This document shows, piece by piece, positions 8,216 through 14,873 of a DNA stretch of 64,000 nt. Made by a program: the position numbers and the translations under genes. The first letter of the stretch is position 1; every line of letters starts with the position of its first letter. Below the pieces are notes generated by a model. The model worked only from the letters and a program-made list of their open reading frames with translations, made no database searches and was not told where the DNA came from. The stretch is taken from positions 16,166 to 80,165 of IMG/VR virus record IMGVR_UViG_3300036818_000070, one strand, 5' to 3'. Source of the DNA: a virus.

Positions 8216-8478
8216 GACGTCACCAGTCCGTCGATGTAGTCCTTGGCGCTCCTAACGGCTTGGTGCCAATGGGCAACCTCGTCCCGAGCAAGCGCGAGAT
8301 CATGCGCGCCGGAGTTGGGTTCGTAGATCGACCACTCCCACACCTTGACCAGCACGGACGATCGGGTCATCACGAGGCGGGTCTCGATCAGGTGGCCGCG
8401 ATACTCGCCAGTCAGGTAAGTCGGCGAGCCGGTCGCGGACGGTTCGGCCATGCGCCACTCGATGTCGTGGGCGAGCAC
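8212..8478 (-). CDS. small hypothetical protein
   Basis: 88 residues from a GTG at 8478; a GTG at 8487 and an ATG at 8451 are alternatives. The GTG at 8478 lies just past the upstream stop (8481), with a GGGGTGG sequence that could pair with 16S rRNA. The product (MAEPSATGSPTYLTGEYRGHLI...VWEWSIYEPN...) is a small mixed alpha/beta protein of unknown role. The long upstream extension is Arg/Pro-rich shadow sequence. Confidence 0.55.
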   Translation of the reverse strand: MLAHDIEWRMAEPSATGSPTYLTGEYRGHLIETRLVMTRSSVLVKVWEWSIYEPNSGAHDLALARDEVAHWHQAVRSAKDYIDGLVTS

Positions 8479-8480
8479 CG

Positions 8481-8948
8481 CTACCACCCCGAGCGCGTGA
8501 GTTCGCGGCCGTCGCGGTGGATGAGTCGCCGACCGCCGTTGCTCGGGCTGCCGACGTAGTGCACGTCCGGTTCGCGGTCGGGTAGGTCGCACATCACGCG
8601 GAGTTGGTCGCGTTCGATCATGCGCAGCTCAATCGCGAAGTCGATCGGTCGTGACTCTCGCGCAACCCACTCGCCGCCGATGCGGCGCATGTGCCGATGA
8701 ATGGCGCCGTTCGCTTGCGCGAGCGCCAGCGCGCCGCTGACGCCGCTCTGGTGCTGCGTGGTGGTCATCGAGAACTTGTGCAGCGTCTGACGGAACACCA
8801 CGAGCCGCGAGCCGACGAGCTGTCGGTGGCAGATCGGCTCCTCGTAGCTGTAGAGCGCCAGACCGTGGGGCGCGTAGCGGATCGACAGGCTGTTCGCATG
8901 GCCGTGCTCGCCAGCGATAAATGCCTCGATCACGTCGTCGTTCGTCAT
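8481..8948 (-). CDS. conserved phage hypothetical protein
   Basis: 155 residues. The ATG at 8948 follows the shared leader AAGGAGTCTGGCGACC. The N-terminus (MTNDDVIEAFIAGEHGHANS) followed by LYSYEEPICHR and KFSMTTTQHQS resembles small actinophage proteins of the form 'xSYxxPIA...KFSVTTSxHQ'. Function unknown. The C-terminal 60 residues are basic. Confidence 0.7.
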   Translation of the reverse strand: MTNDDVIEAFIAGEHGHANSLSIRYAPHGLALYSYEEPICHRQLVGSRLVVFRQTLHKFSMTTTQHQSGVSGALALAQANGAIHRHMRRIGGEWVARESRPIDFAIELRMIERDQLRVMCDLPDREPDVHYVGSPSNGGRRLIHRDGRELTRSGW

Positions 8949-8964
8949 TGGGTCGCCAGACTCC

Positions 8965-9252
8965 TTAGTCGATGAGGGATTCGCCACAGTGCCCGCAATA
9001 CGCGCCGTCTTCTTCGGCGTTACAGGCCAAGATGACCTTCGGGAAGCCGCCCGAATCGAAGCTCTGTTCGTCGTCGCGGTCGATGCCGAATGCCTGCGCA
9101 ATCTCGCCGAGATTCGCCTCGACGTTCATGCCGATGGCAGTCGCCCAACCGTCGAAGCGCTGGCCAGGTCCCGTCGGCAGCGCCTCGATCACACAGAACG
9201 GGCAGTGGACGTCGGCTTGGTAGATGTAGCCAACGATCGTGTCGCTTCGCAT
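8965..9252 (-). CDS. small zinc-ribbon protein
   Basis: 95 residues with two C-x2-C knuckles: CPFC near residue 17 and CGHC near residue 86, preceded by DEQSFDSGGFPKVI. This looks like a phage zinc-ribbon family that carries a D-S-F-D-S-x-D/G-F-P-K-V motif. It probably binds zinc; the role is unknown. The ATG at 9252 has the shared leader GGAGTCTGGCGACCC. Confidence 0.7.
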   Translation of the reverse strand: MRSDTIVGYIYQADVHCPFCVIEALPTGPGQRFDGWATAIGMNVEANLGEIAQAFGIDRDDEQSFDSGGFPKVILACNAEEDGAYCGHCGESLID

Positions 9253-9285
9253 GGGTCGCCAGACTCCTGTTCGTAGGTGTGACAG

Positions 9286-9708
9286 TTACAGGCGGTAGTA
9301 GTAACTGTCGCCGTCGTACTCGATCAACGTGTAATCGGTCGCCAGTTCGTTGGCTGCACGCTCCCAGTCGATACAGTGGAGTGGCCAGCCTGCCTGTGGG
9401 TCGATCGCGCCGATGTCCTCCGCCAGCTCGCGGGCGTAGTCTTGGAAGCCGCTTTCGGGGATCAGCGTCACCCCGTAGTTGTCCGCCGCCCACTCAAGGT
9501 CGTCGGGTCCCACATCGACGTTGGCGGTCAGTTCGCGGGCCAGCTCGACATACTTCTCAACCTGCTCGGCTTGCTCTGGCTGCGCCAGGAAGCGCTCCGT
9601 GGCATCGCTCAGTTCGCCCAAAGACATACCTTCGGTGTTGGGCACATTGCCCGACATCTCTTGGACGAGTTCGCGCCACTCGCTGGCGAGTTCGCGTAGG
9701 TCGAGCAT
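9286..9708 (-). CDS. ArdA-like antirestriction protein (C-terminal type)
   Basis: 140 residues. The C-terminal half (FQDYARELAEDIGAIDP..WPLHCIDWERAANELATDYT..EYDGDSYYYR) matches the end of the ArdA family, where an EYA-x-E-L-x-D motif is followed by a helical 'IDWxxxAxxLxxDY' motif. ArdA proteins are acidic DNA mimics that block type I restriction enzymes. The ArdA N-terminal part is short or absent, so this is a reduced or distant member. The start overlaps the upstream stop (TGATG). Confidence 0.55.
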   Translation of the reverse strand: MLDLRELASEWRELVQEMSGNVPNTEGMSLGELSDATERFLAQPEQAEQVEKYVELARELTANVDVGPDDLEWAADNYGVTLIPESGFQDYARELAEDIGAIDPQAGWPLHCIDWERAANELATDYTLIEYDGDSYYYRL

Positions 9709-10055
9709 CACAGTTCGCCTCCGTCGGCGACGGTCGCCCAGTGGTCGTACTCAGCGCGCGCGGAGATGAACACGTCGCGTGCCTCCTGTTCGGAGTCACA
9801 CTCCTGCAAGGTAACGAAGCCCTGCGAATCGGTGCGGACAATCCAGCGTCCGAGGAGCGTGAAGAAGCCGGTAGGCGCTTCCGTCTCGCCTGCGGCGGCG
9901 TCGATCTCGCCATGCAGCTCCAGCTCGCAGATCGCCTCCGCGAGCGCCGGATCGCTACAGCGCTCAAACCGCCCCGGCATGCCGTCAGCGGCACGTTCGA
10001 GGCCATGCTGCTCGGCCATGCTAAGCACGGCGTCGCGCGTGAGTTCGCTGCTCAT
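9708..10055 (-). CDS. acidic hypothetical protein, first gene of the left operon segment
   Basis: 115 residues starting at the ATG at 10055, directly after the shared leader AAGGAGTCTGGCGACT. The middle (TGFFTLLGRWIVRTDSQGFVTLQECDSEQEARDVFISARAEYD) reads like a small beta-alpha domain. Function unknown. The longer frame that starts at 10172 lacks a ribosome binding site and is not used. Confidence 0.65.
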   Translation of the reverse strand: MSSELTRDAVLSMAEQHGLERAADGMPGRFERCSDPALAEAICELELHGEIDAAAGETEAPTGFFTLLGRWIVRTDSQGFVTLQECDSEQEARDVFISARAEYDHWATVADGGEL

Positions 10056-10071
10056 AGTCGCCAGACTCCTT
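10056..10071 (-). repeat. shared leader cassette (one of seven copies)
   Basis: On the minus strand the sequence AAGGAGTCTGGCGACT directly precedes the ATG at 10055. Minus-strand copies lie at 731-743, 6942-6955, 8027-8040 (variant), 8952-8965, 9253-9268 and here. A plus-strand copy lies at 63615-63629 before a TTG. A partial copy is at 13406-13418 (GGAGTCTGGCTAC). Only AAGGAG is a Shine-Dalgarno core, so the conserved TCTGGCGAC part needs another explanation. Confidence 0.8.
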
Positions 10072-10471
10072 GTAAGTGTTCGCTGCATCATGTCACGGCT
10101 CGGCGCGGAATGCCACGCACTCCGCCCGTCTAAAAGTCGCCAACGAGCGGAGGCACGTGAACCGTGGTCCACGGGCCTCGCTCGCTACCTGCTGCTCTGT
10201 TCGTGGTCGGCGGTGAAGCGTTCACACAGAACCGGGCAACTCTCGACTGATCGCGCCCTAGTGCGGACGTCTAATTGCGAGACTGTGTGCGTTCGCTCCG
10301 GTGCCTATTTGGCCCGGTAGATAGCTCGCGGGCGCCAACGCAGTCTGTTCGCTGCGCTCGCGTCCGCGTGGCTACGCAAGTTCACTGCTGTTCGCTCTGT
10401 TCGTCGTGCGCGAGGCGCACACGAGCGAGCCCGGCCGCGCGAGCCCCCGTGGGCACTCGCGCGGCGCTTGG
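10072..10471. other. 400-nt gene-free control region with repeated TGTTCG
   Basis: No convincing reading frame. It lies upstream of the minus-strand operon that begins at 10055 and downstream of the small minus gene at 10472. TGTTCG occurs at 10077, 10198, 10346, 10389 and 10398, always in the same orientation. A 13-bp palindrome CCGTGG-T-CCACGG lies at 10162-10174, and a GC-rich 9-bp inverted repeat (CCGCGCGAG / CTCGCGCGG) just after the 10472 stop may terminate that gene. The operon's promoter should be here. Confidence 0.5.
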
Positions 10472-10759
10472 CTAGGCAGTGAGCGCGTCAAGCTCGGCGC
10501 GTGTGATGACGCCCGCCGCGATAGCAGCGCCGACGGCCGCGAGCGGTAGCGCGGTCTGCGTGCTGCCGTCTTGGACGAGCAGCACGGCCGTGCCGTTCTT
10601 CGCGTGCGCGCCGCGCGTGACGTACGCGGCATCGCTGACGGCCGGGACGAGCGCGCGCGTCGCGTCGCTCGCGGCCGTATACATCGGCGCGCGTCGCGCG
10701 CTTGTGCGGAAGTCCGCGAGAAGGTCGAGCGCGGGCGCGTCAACGGTTTTGGTTGCCAT
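10472..10759 (-). CDS. small Ala-rich hypothetical protein
   Basis: 95 residues (MATKTVDAPALDLLADFRTS...). The ATG at 10759 follows ACTAGGAGCTACACGC, with AGGAG about 10 nt upstream. The C-terminal half alternates short strands and helices (AVLLVQDGSTQTALPLAAVGAAIAAGVITRAELDALTA). No family recognised. It is divergent from the sigma-like gene and isolated from the main minus operon by the control region. Confidence 0.6.
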   Translation of the reverse strand: MATKTVDAPALDLLADFRTSARRAPMYTAASDATRALVPAVSDAAYVTRGAHAKNGTAVLLVQDGSTQTALPLAAVGAAIAAGVITRAELDALTA

Positions 10760-10991
10760 GCGTGTAGCTCCTAGTCTGCGCCACACGTGGCGCGTAGTTT
10801 CTGACTCTGCTTAGTCCATGCCGCACGCCTCCAAATTTGTTACAGACAGTTTCCCGTCTGGCGGTAACACTTTGAGCGGTAAGCGGCATGGAATAGGTAC
10901 AGGGCAACTACAGTTGCGCCGTACTCTGCTACAGTGGAACGCAGCGGCCACATACGAGCCGCAAGTAACCACTAGACAGGAGCGCGCCACT

Positions 10992-12056
10992 ATGGCCCGT
11001 AAGTCAGCAATCAGAATCTCTAACGCCGAGATTGCAGCCGTTGAGTATGCGAAAGCAGCGCGGCGCGATCAGTTGGCCGCTGAAAACGGAAAGCAGGGGA
11101 TAGACCTACTGCACCGAATCGCGGCCGAGGATCGGCGCGAGCGACTTGGCCTTATGGCTGAGCGTGACCTTTTGAAGCGCGCAGCGGATGCCGCACGGCT
11201 GGAATTGCGCGGCGCGTCATTTTCGCCCGACGATAGGCAGGATGTAGCCGCGCAGATTGTTGCCGACGTACTGGAGATGATCGGCGGAGGCATGCCGCGC
11301 CACGATGATCGGCGCGTCAGTCTGACGGCGCTGTGTGACCGCGCGAAGACTTTGCGCCGAAGCATTGAGCGCCAGCGCGCCCGCGATGACATCTCGGCGC
11401 AGGATGACGCGAACCGCTATGCGACTAGCGCCGCCGCGCTTGGGATTGATACCGACGAAACGCCCGCCGAGCGCGCCGCGCTGCTGGCGGCCGAATCTGC
11501 GGATGCCGCCGCGCACGCTGCCAGCGCGCTCTGTCGGATGCTCCGGCTAGCGGCCGAGCCCGATAGCGCGGTCTGGTGTCACTTCTATGTGCTGGCGCGC
11601 GGCAAGTCGCCCGAGGATTGCGCCGCCGAGCGCGCCGTCAGTTGGGGCGCGTGGCGCGTGCGGATGTCTCGCGGCGCGAAGCTCATCCGCGCCGCCTACA
11701 GCGCGACCGAGCTAGTGCGTCGTCTCACGCTGGGCGCACAGTGGAGCGCGACAGGCGAACTCATCTACGTGCGCGAGGATCGCAGCGCCGAGGCTGGCAG
11801 CCGTACCCGGATGCTTGCCGACGTCAGCAGCGCGGAACACTGGCGCGACTATCAACCGACAGACTCGCCGATCACGGAGCGCGAGCTACCGAAGTCGGAG
11901 CGCGTCCACCATGTGACCGCACGCAAGCGGCGCGGCAGTGAGGCCGAGCAGGCGCAGCAGCGCGCCGACTCACTGCGGAGGATCGGCGCGCATTACGCCC
12001 GTGAGTCTCGACGCGAACGCTCAGTGGCGCGAACGTCAGCACTCAAAGCAGCCTAA
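10992..12056 (+). CDS. possible divergent phage sigma factor (ECF-like)
   Basis: 354 residues, ATG at 10992 after AGGAG with 9 nt spacing. Two segments read like an extracytoplasmic-function sigma factor. Residues 79-130 (PDDRQDVAAQIVADVLEM...SLTALCDRAKTLRRSIERQR) follow the region 2 pattern D-x2-D-x-x-DV-xQ-xx...L-x-x-L-x-x-I/A-R-x-x-x-x-x-R-R. Residues 193-235 (VWCHFYVLARGKSPEDCAAE, then VSWGAWRVRMSRGAKLIRAAY) follow the region 4 helix-turn-helix pattern with its V/R-x-R-x-S-R-x-x-x-x-L-R ending. A 120-residue basic C-terminal tail is unlike ECF sigma factors. The assignment is by eye. An in-frame ATG at 10818 is less likely because the intervening sequence looks non-coding. Confidence 0.5.
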   Translation: MARKSAIRISNAEIAAVEYAKAARRDQLAAENGKQGIDLLHRIAAEDRRERLGLMAERDLLKRAADAARLELRGASFSPDDRQDVAAQIVADVLEMIGGGMPRHDDRRVSLTALCDRAKTLRRSIERQRARDDISAQDDANRYATSAAALGIDTDETPAERAALLAAESADAAAHAASALCRMLRLAAEPDSAVWCHFYVLARGKSPEDCAAERAVSWGAWRVRMSRGAKLIRAAYSATELVRRLTLGAQWSATGELIYVREDRSAEAGSRTRMLADVSSAEHWRDYQPTDSPITERELPKSERVHHVTARKRRGSEAEQAQQRADSLRRIGAHYARESRRERSVARTSALKAA

Positions 12057-12073
12057 CCCCACACGGTAGGCGA

Positions 12074-12118
12074 GCCGCTCAGTCGAACATGCGTCCAGGA
12101 CGCTAACGGCTGAGCGGC
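12074..12118. terminator. nested hairpin after the sigma-like gene
   Basis: Outer arms GCCGCTCAG (12074-12082) and CTGAGCGGC (12110-12118) pair perfectly, enclosing an inner hairpin GCGTCC-A-GGACGC. The structure follows the stop at 12056 and is followed only by AGTTT, so it may be a weak terminator or an attenuator ahead of the gene at 12186. Confidence 0.5.
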
Positions 12119-12185
12119 AGTTTGCCGATAATGATTGAACAGAGCGCGCCACACTGGCCCGCCACGATCACCGGAGGATGCCACT

Positions 12186-12476
12186 ATGGCCACCACCACG
12201 CAGACAATCGAGCAGCTGAGCGCACTGGCCGAGTCAGCCGAGGCACGCGCCGCAATTTTTGCCGAGGATCACGGCACCCACAGCGCCGACGCAAGGGCAG
12301 AACGCGCAGTAGCCAGAACGTACAGGCAGCGCGCGGCCGAGCTAGCCACGTTGCGCCAGCGCGCCGAGGCACGCGAGCGGCTGCACTGCCTGCCCACGCA
12401 GGGCGCGGCGCTCGCGGATAGGATCGCCACACGCAGCCGCGCGCTGGCGGCATGGGACCGGATCGGCTACCGCTAG
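12186..12476 (+). CDS. small Ala/Arg-rich helical protein
   Basis: 96 residues (MATTTQTIEQLSALAESAEARAAI...), almost entirely helical and coiled-coil-like. The ATG at 12186 follows GGAGGATGCCACT. It is the only gene downstream of the sigma-like gene on the same strand, so a role as a partner or anti-sigma factor is possible but purely positional. It is followed by a strong hairpin at 12689. Confidence 0.6.
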   Translation: MATTTQTIEQLSALAESAEARAAIFAEDHGTHSADARAERAVARTYRQRAAELATLRQRAEARERLHCLPTQGAALADRIATRSRALAAWDRIGYR

Positions 12477-12688
12477 CCCACAGGATCGGACACGGCCCAC
12501 GCTGCCCGCCAGCGCGCCGCACACGCGGCCACAGCGGGCAGCGCAACCGCCAGCCCACCACCCACCGGAGCCCGACTCCCACGCTTCCCCAGCAGGCAGT
12601 TACAGCCCAAGGCGAGCGCGGTCGGGACGCGCGCACCGTTGCGTCAAGCAAGCCAGCCCGAAAACCGGGCGCCTCACCCCGATGATTG

Positions 12689-12715
12689 GGTCACACTCCA
12701 CTACGGAGTGTGACC
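12689..12715. terminator. bidirectional terminator-like hairpin
   Basis: GGTCACACTCC (12689-12699) and GGAGTGTGACC (12705-12715) form a perfect 11-bp stem with a 5-nt loop. It lies downstream of the plus gene ending at 12476 and directly after a minus-strand TAG at 12717-12715. It lacks a clear T tract on either side. Confidence 0.55.
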
Positions 12716-12838
12716 TAGCCCCCGTTCCGCCAGGGCGAACGTGCGTTCGGCCAAATCGCCTCACCACACCCGCACTCACACCAGCCCCCTTTTGGCGCTT
12801 TGTGGGGAACTCTTACCGGGTAGCGAGAGACTGTGCAT
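12715..12838 (-). pseudogene. possible frame-broken small zinc-finger gene
   Basis: On the minus strand a good start (AGGAG, 4 nt, ATG at 12838) opens a frame that stops after 20 codons. The adjacent frame continues as ..PHKAPKGGWCECGCGEAIWPN.. to a TAG at 12715 that sits right against the 12689-12715 hairpin. A shift of reading frame near codon 10 would join them into a protein of about 40 residues with a CxCxC cluster. This could be a decayed gene or coincidence. Confidence 0.2.
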
Positions 12839-13021
12839 AAATCTCCTGAAACTGTTGCCGACCCGCCTATGCCGCTGCTACCCTCTCGCCAACTGTGCGT
12901 GGCAGGTGGACTGGACCGTGGCGTGCGATGCGACCAGGCATCGAGGAAGCGGTCGGCCAAAATCCGGCGCACTGTGTATTGGTGGGGGCTGCACGGGCTC
13001 GCGATCCCTCTGCATGGACGC

Positions 13022-13258
13022 GATCCGATGGCTGTAGGTGCGCGCGGAGCTGGCAGGGATGTCCGGCCCGCGTGCGCTGATCCGACGGCGAAGGCAACAG
13101 TGAACCGGGGCCAGATGGAACTGATCCGGCGGAGATAGAGGCGGAGTCGCTGGGGGGTGTGCTCGTGGCGTGGGACGTCTCGCTCCACACGTAGATCGAA
13201 CACCTACGGGCGCACCCCCCAGCGGACGCCGGAGGAGGGCGTCGCCTCGATCCGGCTC
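13022..13258. repeat. four GATCCG-core repeats (iteron-like)
   Basis: GATCCGATGG (13022), GATCCGACGG (13079), GATCCGGCGG (13123) and GATCCGGCTC (13249) lie in the same orientation inside the non-coding region. Spacing is irregular (57, 44 and 126 nt). They may be binding sites for a replication or regulatory protein. Confidence 0.4.
13149..13223. ncRNA. 75-nt strongly structured element of unknown function
   Basis: The arms 13149-13162 (GCTGGGGGGTGTGC) and 13210-13223 (GCGCACCCCCCAGC) pair over 14 bp, with one T-G wobble. The 47-nt interior can form two short hairpins: 13169-13175 with 13184-13191 (7 bp, one bulge) and 13190-13194 with 13204-13208 (5 bp), which compete for two bases. It has tRNA-like size but no tRNA features. 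It may act as RNA or as a DNA cruciform. Confidence 0.35.
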
Positions 13259-13271
13259 ACTGGGCCGTCGT

Positions 13272-13285
13272 CCCCCGGCCGGGGG
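13272..13285. repeat. 14-bp perfect palindrome
   Basis: CCCCCGGCCGGGGG, a perfect palindrome 50 nt downstream of the 75-nt structured element and about 80 nt upstream of the promoter at 13374. It may be a protein-binding site or a cruciform; nothing else identifies it. Confidence 0.5.
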
Positions 13286-13368
13286 CACAGATACTAGCCA
13301 CGGCGAGTCGAACTCACGTTCGGTCGCCGGGGAGTGCTCACAAGACGACACCCATGTCGGTTACCCGG

Positions 13369-13385
13369 TGTGGTAGTGTGCCACA
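13369..13385 (+). promoter_or_regulatory. promoter/operator for the plus-strand early operon
   Basis: The sequence TGTGG-TAGTGTG-CCACA places a TANNNT -10 hexamer (TAGTGT, 13374-13379) between the arms of an inverted repeat, so a bound repressor would cover the promoter. A very similar dyad lies at 60330-60344. The transcript would start near 13386, about 77 nt upstream of the first ATG (13463). Confidence 0.5.
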
Positions 13386-13462
13386 CGTCTTGGCGGACGA
13401 CTAGCGGAGTCTGGCTACCCCTGTGGGAGTTCGCCGTGTTCACGCGAACCCCAGGAGGGGAG

Positions 13463-13810
13463 ATGGACCCATTCAAGTACCGCGACAGTGACGGCGACGA
13501 GCTGACACTGGTCGCCACCAGCGGCTTCGCGGAGGTCGTCGTCAACGGCGCGACCGTGCACCTGGCCGTCGCCGACGCCGAAGGCGCCGCAGACTGGCTC
13601 GGCAGCTTCGCGATCCAGCACGCGCCCACCGATCCCAACGCGGAGCCCACTCTCGCCCGGCGCGTCGTTGACGCGTTCAAGCGCTACGACACCGCGCTCG
13701 GGTCGGCGGCAGCCCACGGCGGTGACCGCGCGATCGTCGGCGACGAGCTACGCGCTCTCTCGCTGCTCATCAGCGAGCTAGACACGAGGCTCGGTGAGAT
13801 CGGTGCCTGA
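13463..13810 (+). CDS. hypothetical protein, first gene of the plus-strand early operon
   Basis: 115 residues (MDPFKYRDSDGDELTLVATSGFAEVVVNGATVHLAVADAEG...). The ATG at 13463 follows AGGAGGGGAG. The N-terminal half looks like a small beta-sandwich and the C-terminal half is helical. No known family. The stop overlaps the next gene's GTG. Confidence 0.7.
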   Translation: MDPFKYRDSDGDELTLVATSGFAEVVVNGATVHLAVADAEGAADWLGSFAIQHAPTDPNAEPTLARRVVDAFKRYDTALGSAAAHGGDRAIVGDELRALSLLISELDTRLGEIGA

Positions 13811-14363
13811 TCCCGCCACGTGGTACTGCAAGATCGGCGAGGTTCCGCGCGACAAGCTCCCGGAGGACTCCGACGAGCCGATGCGCGATGCCGTCGCCGC
13901 TGCCTACGAGGAGATGACGGGCGACGAACCTGTGTTCCTGTTTTCCGGCTGGGGTGCGGAGCTGACCGACGAGGAGCGCGCCGTGGTCGAGAACCGCGAC
14001 CCCGGCCTCGCGGAGATCCCCGACTCCGTCACGCAGGCCGACGGCATCTACGTCATGGCCACCCGCTCGGGCGCGATGTGGCTGGAGACGTGGGAGGGCC
14101 AGGTTCGGACGGCGCTCAGCAGCGACGAGCTTACGCACGAACTGTCGCCGACCACCTACGCATTCGGCCCGTTCATCCCGGTGCCGAGTCCGCTGGACAC
14201 GCTCGACGTCTACACGCGCTTCATCGAGGAGGTCGATGCGCTCACGATCAACGCCGAGGACTCGGCGGTCTCTGTCGTCGGCGACCTGACGCGTGCAGTC
14301 AAGCGCGCGCAGCTCGTGCACGAGGGCAAGCTGGACCCGGTCGCGCTGCGGGGTGGTGAGTGA
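13803..14363 (+). CDS. acidic hypothetical protein
   Basis: 186 residues from a GTG at 13803 that overlaps the upstream stop by 8 nt; another GTG at 13794 is possible. The sequence is mixed alpha/beta (YCKIGEVPRDKLPEDSDEPMRDAV...GDEPVFLFSGWGAELTDEERAVVE). No recognised domain. It is coupled to the next gene through an ATG that overlaps its stop. Confidence 0.65.
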   Translation: MPDPATWYCKIGEVPRDKLPEDSDEPMRDAVAAAYEEMTGDEPVFLFSGWGAELTDEERAVVENRDPGLAEIPDSVTQADGIYVMATRSGAMWLETWEGQVRTALSSDELTHELSPTTYAFGPFIPVPSPLDTLDVYTRFIEEVDALTINAEDSAVSVVGDLTRAVKRAQLVHEGKLDPVALRGGE

Positions 14364-14647
14364 TGGCGGTCAACCTCACACACGCAGAGCGCGAGGTGCT
14401 CAAGAAGTACGTCGAGCTATCCAAGGAGGACCCCGAGGGCTCGTGGAACCCGTACTTCATCGACGTCGCGCAGGCAGCCGGTGGCGACGCTGACCTTGCC
14501 TACTCGATCTGCAAGCGCCTCAAGAAGGCGATGCTGCTCGAACACCACGGCGCCGCCGGGCGGTCACTCGCTGCATCGCCCGGTTACTGGCCGACTGAGG
14601 CTGGCGAGAAGCTGATCGCCGACCTGGAGGGCGACGATGCCCAATAG
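14363..14647 (+). CDS. small winged-helix-like protein
   Basis: 94 residues (MAVNLTHAEREVLKKYVELSK...). The pattern of helices with AGGDADLAYSICKRLKKAMLLEHHG..GYWPTEAGEKLIADL is what a small winged-helix DNA-binding domain looks like (recognition helix then wing, ending in 'xxPTEAGxxL'). Probably a regulator; this is fold inference only. Start overlaps the upstream TGA. Confidence 0.5.
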   Translation: MAVNLTHAEREVLKKYVELSKEDPEGSWNPYFIDVAQAAGGDADLAYSICKRLKKAMLLEHHGAAGRSLAASPGYWPTEAGEKLIADLEGDDAQ

Positions 14648-14873
14648 CGCAATCGGCCACAGCCACAACCAGAAACCGGGCGAGTCTCCGTGGGACCTCA
14701 CGATCACTCGCACCGTGACCGTCAAGAGCCCAAGTGGGCGACCGTCGCTGGAGCTAGAAGCCAAAGGCGACGACGTGATGGTCACTGTCCTGCCGCGCAA
14801 CGGCAGCAAGCGCGAGCCGGTGAAGCTCGTCACCCTCCGACAGGCCATCGACGCACTCGGCGGTGACAGATGA
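14637..14873 (+). CDS. small beta-rich hypothetical protein
   Basis: 78 residues. After a polar N-terminus, strands alternate (DLTITRTVTVKSPSGRPSLELEAKGDDVMVTVLP). No motif known. It overlaps both neighbours by 4-11 nt, showing coupled translation. Confidence 0.6.
   Translation: MPNSAIGHSHNQKPGESPWDLTITRTVTVKSPSGRPSLELEAKGDDVMVTVLPRNGSKREPVKLVTLRQAIDALGGDR

Larger units (their letters stand above)
12477..13462. other. about 1 kb mostly non-coding region, candidate origin/control region
   Basis: No plus-strand gene fits. From left to right it holds a bidirectional terminator hairpin (12689-12715), remnants of a minus-strand zinc-finger frame (12715-12838), three GATCCG repeats (13022, 13079, 13123) and a fourth at 13249, a 14-bp helix (13149-13223), a short hairpin with GGAGGAG in its loop (about 13225-13243), a 14-bp perfect palindrome (13272-13285), and a promoter with an operator dyad (13369-13385). 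Repeats plus hairpins at a strand switch suggest a replication origin or a regulatory locus. Confidence 0.5.

Noticed and set aside
10818-10991. Upstream start for the sigma-like gene
   Set aside because: The 58 codons have an atypical composition and contain several short inverted repeats, and the ATG at 10992 has a better ribosome binding site.
13190-13208. Second inner hairpin of the 75-nt element as a true tRNA T-arm
   Set aside because: The loop has nine bases rather than seven and two pairing bases are shared with the other hairpin, so it is not a tRNA.
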